A stretch of DNA of 64,000 nt, from NCBI RefSeq assembly GCF_036416795.1, contig NZ_CP143867.1:5572001-5636000 (forward strand). The letters are read 5' to 3'. Numbering within the stretch: the first letter of the stretch is position 1; every line of letters starts with the position of its first letter. Below the pieces are notes generated by a model. The model was not told the DNA's origin. It made no database searches and saw nothing but the letters and a program-made list of their open reading frames with translations. Origin of the DNA: Bacteroides sp. MSB163. Lineage in GTDB: Bacteria > Bacteroidota > Bacteroidia > Bacteroidales > Bacteroidaceae. The position numbers and the translations under genes were made by a program. Below, in pieces: positions 8,861 through 16,599 of this stretch.

Positions 8861-10870
8861 ATGAACGACAACAAACTTATGAACCGTGCAGCGGATAATA
8901 TCCGTATCCTCGCTGCTTCTATGGTTGAGAAAGCTAATTCCGGTCACCCGGGCGGTGCCATGGGCGGTGCCGATTTTGTGAACGTACTCTTCTCTGAGTT
9001 TCTGGTGTATGATCCCGAAAATCCTGCATGGGAAGGTCGTGACCGCTTTTTCCTGGACCCGGGTCACATGTCACCGATGCTCTACTCTCAGTTGGCATTG
9101 ACAGGCAAATTTACACTGGATGAATTGAAGGAGTTTCGCCAATGGGACAGTCCTACCCCGGGACACCCTGAACGCGACATCATGCGTGGTATTGAAAACA
9201 CTTCCGGCCCGCTCGGCCAAGGTCATACTTTCGCAGTGGGTGCAGCTATCGCAGCTAAATTCATGAAAGCCCGTTTCGAAGAAGTGATGCAACAAACCAT
9301 CTACGCTTATATTTCGGACGGTGGTGTACAGGAAGAAATTTCTCAGGGTGCAGGCCGTATCGCAGGTGCACTGGGGCTGGATAACCTCATCATGTTCTAT
9401 GATGCCAATGACATCCAGCTTTCTACTGAAACCAAAGACGTAACCATCGAAGATACTGCCAAGAAATACGAAGCTTGGGGCTGGAAGGTGATCAAGATCA
9501 ACGGTAATGATCCCGATGCTATCCGTGGCGCTTTGAACGAAGCGAAAGCAGAAAACGAACGTCCAACCCTGATTATCGGTCATACCGTAATGGGTAAGGG
9601 TGCACGCAAGGCAGATGGCAGCAGCTACGAAGCCAACTGTGCGACTCACGGTGCTCCTCTGGGTGGTGACGCTTATGTAAATACTATCAAGAACCTGGGT
9701 GGTGATCCGACGAATCCATTCATAATCTTCCCCGAAGTGAAGGAACTGTACGCAAAACGTGCCGCCGAACTGAAGGAAATTATGGCTAAGAAATATGCAG
9801 CTAAATCAGAATGGGCAAAGGCTAATCCTGAAAAGGCTGCCAAACTCGACCTGTTCTTCTCTGGTAAAGCTCCTGAAGTAAACTGGGCAGCTATCGAGCA
9901 AAAAGCAGGTGCTGCCACACGTGCTGCATCAGCTACCGTACTGGGCGCTCTTGCTACTCAGGTAGAAAACATGATCGTTGCTTCCGCCGACCTTTCAAAC
10001 TCTGATAAGACAGACGGCTTCCTGAAAAAGACGCATGCTTTCAAGAAAGGTGATTTCAGCGGTGCATTCTTCCAGGCTGGTGTTGCCGAACTGACTATGG
10101 CTTGCTGCTGTATCGGTATGGCGCTGCATGGCGGTGTAATCCCAGCTTGCGGAACATTCTTCGTATTCTCTGACTATATGAAACCTGCCGTACGTATGGC
10201 TGCACTGATGGAAGTTCCCGTGAAGTTCATTTGGACACACGATGCATTCCGTGTAGGCGAAGATGGTCCTACTCATGAACCGGTAGAACAGGAAGCTCAG
10301 ATCCGTCTGATGGAAAAACTGAAAAACCACAAAGGACACAACTCTATGTTGGTTCTCCGTCCGGCAGATGCAGAAGAAACAACAATTGCATGGAAACTGG
10401 CTATGGAGAATACTACTACTCCGACCGGTTTGATCTTCTCTCGTCAGGATATCGCTATGCTGCCCGCTGGAAATGACTACTCTCAGGCTGCTAAGGGTGC
10501 TTACATCGTAGCTGGTTCTGATGAGAACCCGGATGTAATATTGGTAGCCTCGGGTTCAGAAGTATCTACGCTGGTGGCAGGAACCGAATTGTTGCGCAAA
10601 GACGGCGTGAAAGTACGTATCGTATCTGCTCCTTCCGAAGGTTTGTTCCGTAGCCAGGCTCCGGGATATCAGGAAGGTGTTATCCCAGCTGATGCCAAAG
10701 TCTTCGGTCTGACAGCCGGTCTGCCTGTAAACCTGCAAGGTTTGGTAGGTGCTCACGGCAAAATTTGGGGATTGGAATCTTTCGGTTTCTCAGCTCCTTA
10801 CAAAGTACTGGATCAGAAGTTAGGTTTTACTGCTGAGAATGTTTATAAGCAAGTAAAAGCAATGTTATAA
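8861..10870 (+). CDS. tkt: Transketolase
   Basis: Transfers two-carbon units between sugar phosphates in the non-oxidative pentose phosphate pathway, using thiamine diphosphate. All three domains are present in 669 residues: N-terminal TPP domain (GHPGGAMGGADF; GPLGQGHTFAVG; ISDGGVQEE with the downstream asparagine in YDAND), pyrimidine domain (FQAGVAELTM; GTFFVFSDYMKPA; HDAFRVGEDGPTHEP) and C-terminal domain. The metal motif begins SDG rather than the usual GDG, and GVAELTM replaces the common GVREHAM, so this is a divergent but apparently complete member. Its own promoter lies upstream. Position after the ara genes and before rpiB suggests a pentose role. Confidence 0.93.
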   Translation: MNDNKLMNRAADNIRILAASMVEKANSGHPGGAMGGADFVNVLFSEFLVYDPENPAWEGRDRFFLDPGHMSPMLYSQLALTGKFTLDELKEFRQWDSPTPGHPERDIMRGIENTSGPLGQGHTFAVGAAIAAKFMKARFEEVMQQTIYAYISDGGVQEEISQGAGRIAGALGLDNLIMFYDANDIQLSTETKDVTIEDTAKKYEAWGWKVIKINGNDPDAIRGALNEAKAENERPTLIIGHTVMGKGARKADGSSYEANCATHGAPLGGDAYVNTIKNLGGDPTNPFIIFPEVKELYAKRAAELKEIMAKKYAAKSEWAKANPEKAAKLDLFFSGKAPEVNWAAIEQKAGAATRAASATVLGALATQVENMIVASADLSNSDKTDGFLKKTHAFKKGDFSGAFFQAGVAELTMACCCIGMALHGGVIPACGTFFVFSDYMKPAVRMAALMEVPVKFIWTHDAFRVGEDGPTHEPVEQEAQIRLMEKLKNHKGHNSMLVLRPADAEETTIAWKLAMENTTTPTGLIFSRQDIAMLPAGNDYSQAAKGAYIVAGSDENPDVILVASGSEVSTLVAGTELLRKDGVKVRIVSAPSEGLFRSQAPGYQEGVIPADAKVFGLTAGLPVNLQGLVGAHGKIWGLESFGFSAPYKVLDQKLGFTAENVYKQVKAML

Positions 10871-10888
10871 AAAGCCCTGGTGCATACC

Positions 10889-10972
10889 GGGCGAATAATT
10901 ATTCGCCCCTACAGGTTGTAACAGGCTTGTAGGGGCGAAATATTTTTCATCTGGTATCCTTATAGAGCCTGT
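10889..10972. repeat. REP-like compound palindrome between tkt and rpiB
   Basis: A perfect 20-nt palindrome lies at 10889-10908 (gggcgaataa and its complement). A second, 12-bp stem pairs ttcgcccctaca (10902-10913) with tgtaggggcgaa (10928-10939). A further 7-bp pair acaggct/agcctgt (10921-10927 with 10966-10972) brackets the right half. The first two stems share arms and are mutually exclusive. It resembles dispersed palindromic repeats of bacterial intergenic DNA; copy number elsewhere cannot be seen here. Confidence 0.7.
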
Positions 10973-10996
10973 AAATCAATCATACTACAACAGAAA

Positions 10997-11431
10997 ATGA
11001 AAACAATTGGAATTTGTTCCGACCACGCCGGATTTGAATTAAAACAATACGTCAAGGGGTGGTTGGAAACTAAAGGATGGGAATACAAAGACTTCGGAAC
11101 CTATACAACGGAGAGCTGCGACTATGCAGATTTTGCTCATCCCTTGGCATTGGCCGTTGAAGCCGGAGAGTGTTACCCAGGTATTGCTATCTGCGGAAGT
11201 GGTGAAGGTATCAGCATGACACTGAACAAACATCAGGGCATTCGTGCCGCACTTTGCTGGACAGCGGAAATTGCCCATCTGGCACGTCAGCATAATGATG
11301 CCAACGTACTCGTCATGCCGGGACGCTTCATCAGCACCGAAGAAGCTGATATGATTATGAGAGAATTCTTCAGCACACAGTTTGAGGGTGGACGTCATCA
11401 GAAACGTATTGAAAAGATACCGGTGAGATAA
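10997..11431 (+). CDS. rpiB: Ribose-5-phosphate isomerase B
   Basis: Interconverts ribose 5-phosphate and ribulose 5-phosphate. The 144-residue product is a typical RpiB/LacAB protein: SDHAGFELK at the N-terminus, Cys66 in ICGSGEGISM (the catalytic base position), the anion-hole segment NKHQGIRAALCW, and the C-terminal GGRHQKRIEKI. It starts 126 nt after transketolase, with a REP-like element between; both enzymes serve the same pathway. Galactose-6-phosphate isomerase is possible by family but unlikely in this pentose context. Confidence 0.94.
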   Translation: MKTIGICSDHAGFELKQYVKGWLETKGWEYKDFGTYTTESCDYADFAHPLALAVEAGECYPGIAICGSGEGISMTLNKHQGIRAALCWTAEIAHLARQHNDANVLVMPGRFISTEEADMIMREFFSTQFEGGRHQKRIEKIPVR

Positions 11432-11451
11432 TCATCTCAACTTGAAATTAC

Positions 11452-11561
11452 ACTTGCAGGTGCGGGAACTGGTACTTGCAGTAGTGTAAGGCAACGCTTG
11501 CGGATGTATAAGGCAACACTTGCAGTAGTGAAGGCTTACACACCCGCAAGTGTTTTTTAGT
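11452..11561 (+). repeat. Array B: 22-nt tandem repeats ending in a terminator hairpin
   Basis: Units start at exactly 11452, 11474, 11496 and 11518 (22-nt steps); a degenerate fifth starts at 11540. Units 2 and 4 share acttgcagtagtg; units 2 and 3 both end in taaggcaac. The last units form a 9-bp stem aacacttgc (11515-11523) with gcaagtgtt (11546-11554) followed by a T run (11553-11558), a plausible Rho-independent terminator of the tkt-rpiB transcript. The array lies 20 nt after the rpiB stop. Confidence 0.75.
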
Positions 11562-11659
11562 TTAGTTTATACACCTTCTTCAGAGCAAAGAAGTATAAAC
11601 ACATCAATTTTTACACCTTTTATGCCAAAAACTCTTCCCTATAATAGAGTCGCTTTCCG

Positions 11660-11667
11660 TACTTTTG
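11660..11667 (+). promoter_or_regulatory. -7 box for the GH28 gene
   Basis: TACTTTTG matches TAnnTTTG 42 nt before the ATG at 11709. No good TTTG is seen at the -33 position, so an activator may be needed. The spacer 11562-11659 is otherwise featureless. Confidence 0.5.
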
Positions 11668-11708
11668 CCCACATATCTAATAACCATTAAAAGTAAAACT
11701 GGAAACGC

Positions 11709-13112
11709 ATGAAAAAAGTACTCGGAATTATTTCCCTGCTTCTCTCGGCCACATTGGCAACCGCCAACTCGATAGATTTCGATAAGGCTTTCAAAGAGAG
11801 TGCAAAGATTGAAAAGCAAATCAAGAAAACATCTTTCCCAAAACAGACGTATCTCATTACGGACTTTGGCGCCACCCCCGACACTCCGGATGCTCCCTGT
11901 CATGAGGCAATCAACCAAGCTATCGTTACATGTTGCCTGAATGGTGGTGGTACGGTTGTAGTTCCCAAAGGTACATTCTACACAGGTCCCATCACACTGA
12001 AAAGCAACGTCAACTTTCATGTAGAAGAAGGAGCCGTATTGAAATTTTCAACCGATCCGAGTCTCTACTTTCCCGGAGTTATCACCCGTTGGGAAGGAAT
12101 AGACTGCTATAATGCCCGCCCGTTGATTTATGCATACGGTGAAACAAATATCGCCATCACCGGTAAAGGGACTATCGACGGACAAGGCTCCAACGAAACC
12201 TGGTGGCCTATGTGTGGCGCTCCCCGTTATGGCTGGAAAGAAGGTATGGTGGCACAGCGCAACGGAGGACGTGAACGCCTGCTGATGTACGGTGAAACCT
12301 CCACTCCTATTTATAAACGTGTAATGACACCTGAAGACGGATTACGTCCGCAACTTATCAACCTGTACTCATGTAATACAGTGCTGATAGAAGATGTAAC
12401 TTTATTGAATTCTCCTTTCTGGGTTATTCATCCGCTATTCTGCGAAAGCCTTACCGTACGCGGCGTATACGTTTATAATCGCGGTCCCAATGGCGATGGC
12501 TGCGACCCTGAATCCTGCAAAAATGTATTGATAGAGAACTGTACCTTCGATACCGGAGATGACTGTATTGCTATCAAGTCCGGACGTAACCAGGACGGAC
12601 GCAAATGGGGTGTTCCCAGCGAGAACATCATTGTACGCGGTTGCTACATGAAGAAAGGACATGGAGGCGTAGTCATCGGTAGCGAAATCTCCGGCGGATA
12701 CCGTAACCTGTATGTAGAAAACTGTAAGATGGATAGCCCGGACCTCGACCGTGTTATCCGCATCAAGACCAGCACCTGCCGCGGCGGACTGATTGAAAAT
12801 GTGTTCGTGCGTAATGTCACTGTAGGGCAATGTCGCGAAGCCGTGCTGCGCATCAACCTGCAATACGAAAACCGCGAGAACTGCAACCGCGGTTTTACTC
12901 CTACTGTCCGCAACGTTCACCTAAAGAATGTAACCTGCGAAAAGAGCAAACTTGGTGTCCTTATTATCGGTCTCGACGACGATGATCATGTGTACAATAT
13001 CAGCGTTGAAGACTCCCACTTTAATAATGTTGCCAAAGATGGAAATGACATAAAAGGAGCTAAAGACGTTACGTTCAAAAATCTCTATATAAATGGAAAA
13101 CTTGTAAAGTAG
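11709..13112 (+). CDS. GH28 family polygalacturonase-like enzyme, secreted
   Basis: The 467-residue protein has a signal peptide (MKKVLGIISLLLSATLATA) and a right-handed beta-helix with the GH28 catalytic set: NGDGCD with Asp263 and Asp266, GDDC with Asp284 and Asp285, GHG with His318, and RIK with Arg351 and Lys353. The first motif is NGDG.D rather than the NTD of classical endopolygalacturonases, as in many Bacteroides members, so an exo-acting or rhamnogalacturonan-related specificity is possible. It stands alone between a -7 box and a terminator, not in a SusC/D locus. Substrate is inferred only at the level of pectic galacturonans. Confidence 0.9.
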   Translation: MKKVLGIISLLLSATLATANSIDFDKAFKESAKIEKQIKKTSFPKQTYLITDFGATPDTPDAPCHEAINQAIVTCCLNGGGTVVVPKGTFYTGPITLKSNVNFHVEEGAVLKFSTDPSLYFPGVITRWEGIDCYNARPLIYAYGETNIAITGKGTIDGQGSNETWWPMCGAPRYGWKEGMVAQRNGGRERLLMYGETSTPIYKRVMTPEDGLRPQLINLYSCNTVLIEDVTLLNSPFWVIHPLFCESLTVRGVYVYNRGPNGDGCDPESCKNVLIENCTFDTGDDCIAIKSGRNQDGRKWGVPSENIIVRGCYMKKGHGGVVIGSEISGGYRNLYVENCKMDSPDLDRVIRIKTSTCRGGLIENVFVRNVTVGQCREAVLRINLQYENRENCNRGFTPTVRNVHLKNVTCEKSKLGVLIIGLDDDDHVYNISVEDSHFNNVAKDGNDIKGAKDVTFKNLYINGKLVK

Positions 13113-13137
13113 CGGAACCACATTTTATATCATATAC

Positions 13138-13188
13138 GCCCGAAGTCGTGACATTCTGACAGAATTTCATTCAACTTCGGGCTTTTTA
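13138..13188 (+). terminator. Rho-independent terminator after GH28
   Basis: A 9-bp perfect stem gcccgaagt (13138-13146) / acttcgggc (13174-13182) is followed by a T run. The loop holds a small attct/agaat hairpin. It closes the GH28 transcript 26 nt after the stop. Confidence 0.85.
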
Positions 13189-13220
13189 TTTCCCCATTTT
13201 TCTTATTTTTCACAGAATAC

Positions 13221-13253
13221 TTGTTCGTTGTCTCTAAATAAAAACTATCTTTG
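13221..13253 (+). promoter_or_regulatory. Promoter of the TPR-korDABC operon
   Basis: TATCTTTG at 13246-13253 matches the -7 box. TTGT at 13221-13224 is a partial -33 box with a 21-nt gap. The start codon follows 29 nt after the box. Confidence 0.65.
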
Positions 13254-13282
13254 TATTCCAATAATCCGGAACTCAATACGAT

Positions 13283-13558
13283 ATGGAGCAACTGAAAACT
13301 ATCAAAGAGCTTATCAATCAAGGAGATGTAGCAGAAGCTATCCGGCAGCTCGATGAATATCTGATCACCGACTCTACCGACCGGGACGAAGCTTTCTATC
13401 TCCTGGGAAATGCCTACCGTAAACAAGGTAACTGGCAACTGGCTTTGAACAACTACCAGTATGCTATCGACCTCAATCCCGACAGCCCTGCCCGTGAAGC
13501 CTATCGTATGGCAATGGATATCCTGAATTTCTTCAATAAGGATATGTATAATCAATAA
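13283..13558 (+). CDS. Small TPR-repeat protein
   Basis: A 91-residue protein without signal peptide or membrane segment. Residues about 3-68 form two tetratricopeptide helical hairpins, with the consensus spacing visible in EAFYLLGNAYRKQGNWQLA and the following NNYQYAIDLNPDS. Such units mediate protein-protein contacts. It is first in the operon with the ferredoxin-type subunit 21 nt downstream, so it may help assemble or regulate the oxidoreductase, but that is only context. No catalytic residues are seen. Confidence 0.75.
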   Translation: MEQLKTIKELINQGDVAEAIRQLDEYLITDSTDRDEAFYLLGNAYRKQGNWQLALNNYQYAIDLNPDSPAREAYRMAMDILNFFNKDMYNQ

Positions 13559-13579
13559 CATATAAAAGTAACGTAAATT

Positions 13580-13807
13580 ATGGCAAAGATTAAAGGAGCA
13601 ATCGTAGTGGACACCGAACGGTGCAAAGGCTGCAATCTATGCGTGGTAGCCTGTCCTCTGCATGTAATAGCCCTCACCAAAGAGGTGAACGTAAAAGGGT
13701 ATAACTATGCCCACCAAATATTGGAAGATACCTGCAACGGCTGTGCGTCGTGCGCCCAGGTTTGCCCGGACGGATGTATCTCTGTTTTTAAAGTAAAAGT
13801 TGAATAA
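13580..13807 (+). CDS. 2-oxoacid:ferredoxin oxidoreductase, delta (4Fe-4S) subunit
   Basis: A 75-residue ferredoxin-type protein with two complete 4Fe-4S motifs: CKGCNLCVVACP and CNGCASCAQVCP. It corresponds to the separate delta subunit (KorD/VorD type) of four-subunit 2-oxoacid:ferredoxin oxidoreductases, passing electrons from the thiamine centre to ferredoxin. It lies directly before the alpha subunit gene (19-nt gap). Whether the enzyme prefers 2-oxoglutarate or branched-chain 2-oxoacids cannot be decided from this subunit. Confidence 0.9.
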   Translation: MAKIKGAIVVDTERCKGCNLCVVACPLHVIALTKEVNVKGYNYAHQILEDTCNGCASCAQVCPDGCISVFKVKVE

Positions 13808-13826
13808 ATCTGTAAATCAGTAGAAT

Positions 13827-14912
13827 ATGGCAGAAGAAGTTGTATTAATGAAAGGAAACGAAGCCATCGCCCACGCCGCTATCCGTTGCGGTGCTGATGG
13901 ATACTTCGGTTATCCTATTACTCCGCAATCGGAAGTATTGGAAACTCTTGCCGAACTGAAACCCTGGGAAACTACCGGCATGGTAGTGCTGCAGGCAGAA
14001 AGTGAAGTGGCAGCTATTAATATGGTGTACGGCGGTGCCGGAAGTGGAAAGATGGTATTAACCTCATCGTCCAGCCCCGGTGTCAGCCTGAAACAGGAAG
14101 GTATCTCCTACCTGGCAGGTGCCGAATTACCCTGTTTGATTATAAACGTAATGCGTGGCGGTCCCGGATTGGGAACCATCCAACCCAGCCAGGCAGACTA
14201 CTTCCAGACTGTTAAGGGTGGAGGTCACGGTGACTACCGTCTGATTACTTTGGCTCCCGCTTCCGTACAGGAAATGGCTGATTTCGTCGGACTGGCCTTT
14301 GATCTTGCCTTCAAATATCGTAACCCGGCTATTATCCTTGCCGATGGTGTTATCGGCCAGATGATGGAAAAGGTTGTATTGCCTCCGCAAAAGCCCCGCC
14401 GCACAGATGCAGAAGTTATCGAGCAATGCCCGTGGGCTACTACCGGCAGAGTAAACGGACGCAAGCCCAATATCATTACTTCTTTAGAATTGAAACCGGA
14501 AGAGATGGAAAAGAACAACATCCGCTTCCAGGCTAAATACAAACTGATTGAAGAAAACGAAGTACGTTTCGAAGAAATCAATTGTGAAGATGCCGCTTAC
14601 CTGATTATCGCCTTCGGTTCAATGGCCCGTATCGGACAAAAAGCAATGGAACTTGCACGCGAAGAAGGTATCAAAGTCGGCATACTGCGCCCCATTACCC
14701 TTTGGCCCTTCCCCACAAAAGCCATTACAGCCTATGCCGAAAAAGTGAAAGGCATGCTGGTTACCGAATTGAATGCGGGACAGATGGTTGAAGATGTACG
14801 CCTCGCTGTGAATGGTAAAATAAAAGTAGAACACTTCGGACGTCTCGGCGGTATCGTACCCGATCCGGAAGAGATTGTAAGTGCACTGAAAGAAAAATTA
14901 ATCGAGAAATGA
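13827..14912 (+). CDS. 2-oxoacid:ferredoxin oxidoreductase, alpha subunit (KorA/VorB type)
   Basis: The 361-residue subunit carries the pyrimidine-binding half of the TPP site (GADGYFGYPITPQSEVLE near residues 24-41) and the C-terminal domain of the pyruvate:ferredoxin oxidoreductase superfamily. The complex decarboxylates a 2-oxoacid to the acyl-CoA and reduces ferredoxin in anaerobes. Bacteroides copies are variously annotated as 2-oxoglutarate or 3-methyl-2-oxobutanoate enzymes; I cannot choose from sequence. Its stop overlaps the ATG of the 57-residue membrane protein by four bases (ATGA), so translation is probably coupled. Confidence 0.9.
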   Translation: MAEEVVLMKGNEAIAHAAIRCGADGYFGYPITPQSEVLETLAELKPWETTGMVVLQAESEVAAINMVYGGAGSGKMVLTSSSSPGVSLKQEGISYLAGAELPCLIINVMRGGPGLGTIQPSQADYFQTVKGGGHGDYRLITLAPASVQEMADFVGLAFDLAFKYRNPAIILADGVIGQMMEKVVLPPQKPRRTDAEVIEQCPWATTGRVNGRKPNIITSLELKPEEMEKNNIRFQAKYKLIEENEVRFEEINCEDAAYLIIAFGSMARIGQKAMELAREEGIKVGILRPITLWPFPTKAITAYAEKVKGMLVTELNAGQMVEDVRLAVNGKIKVEHFGRLGGIVPDPEEIVSALKEKLIEK

Positions 14913-15082
14913 ACCCTGATAAGATAAGAAGCGTATTGAATATACTCTTTATGATACTTGCCTTGGCAGCTATCATCGTATATTTTGTTGCAAAGGATGA
15001 CTTCAAACTGTTCATCTACGTTTGTGGCGCGGCAATATTCGTTAAGCTGATGGAGTTTTTTATACGGTTCACCAACAGATAA
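14909..15082 (+). CDS. Small two-helix membrane protein between kor subunits
   Basis: A 57-residue frame starts at ATG 14909, overlapping the alpha-subunit stop (ATGA), and ends at TAA 15082, 12 nt before the beta-subunit ATG. It encodes a short charged N-terminus (MNPDKIRS), a hydrophobic helix at about residues 9-27, a KDD turn, and a second hydrophobic segment at about 33-51, ending in basic residues (FTNR). Two inner-membrane helices with both ends cytoplasmic is the simplest topology. The exact fit inside the operon argues that it is real. Function unknown; it might tether the soluble complex to the membrane, which is speculation. Confidence 0.75.
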   Translation: MNPDKIRSVLNILFMILALAAIIVYFVAKDDFKLFIYVCGAAIFVKLMEFFIRFTNR

Positions 15083-15094
15083 GGAGAAGTGATT

Positions 15095-15856
15095 ATGACA
15101 AAAGAAGATATTATCAAGCCTGAGAATCTGGTTTATAAGAAACCTACTCTGATGAACGATAATCCCATGCACTACTGTCCGGGATGTAGCCACGGTGTGG
15201 TACACAAGCTGATAGCTGAAGTAATCGAAGAAATGGGCATGGAAGACAAAGCAGTAGGTATTTCCCCCGTGGGATGTGCCGTGTTTATCTATAACTATCT
15301 GGATATTGACTGGCAGGAAGCTGCACACGGACGTGCACCCGCTCTTGCCACTGCAATCAAGCGCCTGTGGCCGGACAGGCTGGTATTCACTTATCAGGGA
15401 GACGGTGACTTGGCATGTATCGGTACGGCAGAAACAATCCATGCACTGAACCGCGGTGAGAACATTACTATCATCTTCATCAACAACGCCATTTATGGTA
15501 TGACGGGTGGACAGATGGCTCCTACTACCCTGGTCGGCATGAAGACTTCTACCAGTCCTTACGGACGTGATGTTCATTTGCACGGTTATCCGCTGAAGAT
15601 GGCAGATATCGCCGCACAACTGGAAGGAACCGCATACGTTACCCGCCAGAGTGTACAAACAGTCGGTGCTATCCGCAAAGCAAAGAAAGCCATCCGGAAA
15701 GCATTCGAGAACTCCATGGCAGGCAAAGGCTCCAACCTGGTAGAAATCGTTTCTACTTGTAACTCCGGTTGGAAACAGACACCTGCGCAATCTAACAAAT
15801 GGATGGAAGAGCACATGTTCCCGTTCTATCCGCTGGGTGACTTGAAAGACAAATAA
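15095..15856 (+). CDS. 2-oxoacid:ferredoxin oxidoreductase, beta (TPP) subunit
   Basis: The 253-residue subunit binds thiamine diphosphate: YCPGCSHG near residue 27 and the metal motif GDGDLACIG followed by NNAIYGMTGGQ. ATG 15095 is preferred over an upstream in-frame GTG (15089) because a clear Shine-Dalgarno run aaggag sits at 15081-15086, unusual for this genome. With the alpha, gamma and delta subunits it forms a complete enzyme. The carboxy-terminal half contains the usual short Lys/Arg-rich helix before the last beta strand; no lesion. Confidence 0.92.
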   Translation: MTKEDIIKPENLVYKKPTLMNDNPMHYCPGCSHGVVHKLIAEVIEEMGMEDKAVGISPVGCAVFIYNYLDIDWQEAAHGRAPALATAIKRLWPDRLVFTYQGDGDLACIGTAETIHALNRGENITIIFINNAIYGMTGGQMAPTTLVGMKTSTSPYGRDVHLHGYPLKMADIAAQLEGTAYVTRQSVQTVGAIRKAKKAIRKAFENSMAGKGSNLVEIVSTCNSGWKQTPAQSNKWMEEHMFPFYPLGDLKDK

Positions 15857-15880
15857 TCACATGCTAAAAGACTAAGAACA

Positions 15881-16423
15881 ATGAAAGAAGAAATCATTAT
15901 AGCAGGCTTCGGTGGACAAGGAGTATTGTCTATGGGAAAGATTTTGGCATACTCGGGACTGATGGAAGATAAGGAAGTGAGCTGGATGCCCGCTTACGGA
16001 CCGGAACAACGTGGCGGTACAGCCAACGTTACGGTGATCGTAAGCGATGAGAAAATCTCCTCTCCTATCCTAAGCAAGTACGATGCCGCCATCATTCTGA
16101 ACCAGCCTTCACTGGAAAAATTCGAAAGTAAGGTAAAGACAGGCGGTATCCTGATTTACGACGGATATGGTATCATCAACCCGCCGACACGTAAGGATAT
16201 CAAAGTATATCGTATTGACGCAATGGATGCAGCCAATGAAATGAATAATGCCAAAGCATTCAACATGATTGTGCTGGGTGGATTACTGAAACTGAAACCG
16301 ATGGTTACGCTGGATAGCGTACTCAAAGGCTTGAAGAAGACATTGCCCGAACGTCATCATCACTTGATACCGATGAATGAGGAAGCGATTAAAAAAGGAA
16401 TGGAATTGATTAAAGAGGTATAA
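15881..16423 (+). CDS. 2-oxoacid:ferredoxin oxidoreductase, gamma subunit
   Basis: The 180-residue protein begins IIIAGFGGQGVLSMGKI, the glycine-rich start of the PFOR gamma domain, and contains the conserved YGPEQRGG segment. In this superfamily the gamma domain contributes to CoA binding and subunit contacts. It starts 24 nt after the beta subunit and ends the operon; a strong terminator follows. Subunit order is TPR, delta, alpha, small membrane protein, beta, gamma. Confidence 0.92.
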   Translation: MKEEIIIAGFGGQGVLSMGKILAYSGLMEDKEVSWMPAYGPEQRGGTANVTVIVSDEKISSPILSKYDAAIILNQPSLEKFESKVKTGGILIYDGYGIINPPTRKDIKVYRIDAMDAANEMNNAKAFNMIVLGGLLKLKPMVTLDSVLKGLKKTLPERHHHLIPMNEEAIKKGMELIKEV

Positions 16424-16448
16424 TTCCATTGACTCTCACGATAAATCA

Positions 16449-16492
16449 ATAAGCCCTTGCAATAGTTTCTTTTTGCAAGGGCTTATTTTATA
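16449..16492 (+). terminator. Terminator of the kor operon
   Basis: A 14-bp perfect stem pairs 16449-16462 with 16473-16486 (ataagcccttgcaa and complement), loop 10 nt, followed by ttta. Strong Rho-independent signal 25 nt after the gamma-subunit stop. Confidence 0.9.
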
Positions 16493-16524
16493 AGTTACCA
16501 TATTTATATCAAAGAAATAAAAAG

Positions 16525-16590
16525 TACGTTTGTAAAAATAGGCAAAAAAGACTGAATTCCGCAAGCGAATAATTTTTTATTGTATCTTTG
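16525..16590 (+). promoter_or_regulatory. Two candidate -7 boxes for the porin gene
   Basis: TACGTTTG (16525-16532) and TATCTTTG (16583-16590) both match TAnnTTTG; neither has a clear TTTG at -33. The first would give a leader of about 64 nt. The second lies only 9 nt before the ATG at 16600, so a transcript from it would be nearly leaderless. Confidence 0.55.
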
Positions 16591-16599
16591 CGCCTAATT

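Noticed and set aside
8704..8898. 64-codon plus-strand frame before tkt
   Set aside because: It spans the tkt promoter and the tkt start in another frame.
11452..11561. CRISPR array
   Set aside because: Units are contiguous without unique spacers, are imperfect, and no cas gene is near; the same holds for the other three arrays.
14732..15814. 360-codon antisense frame over the kor genes
   Set aside because: It covers parts of three sense genes in a tight operon, without motifs.
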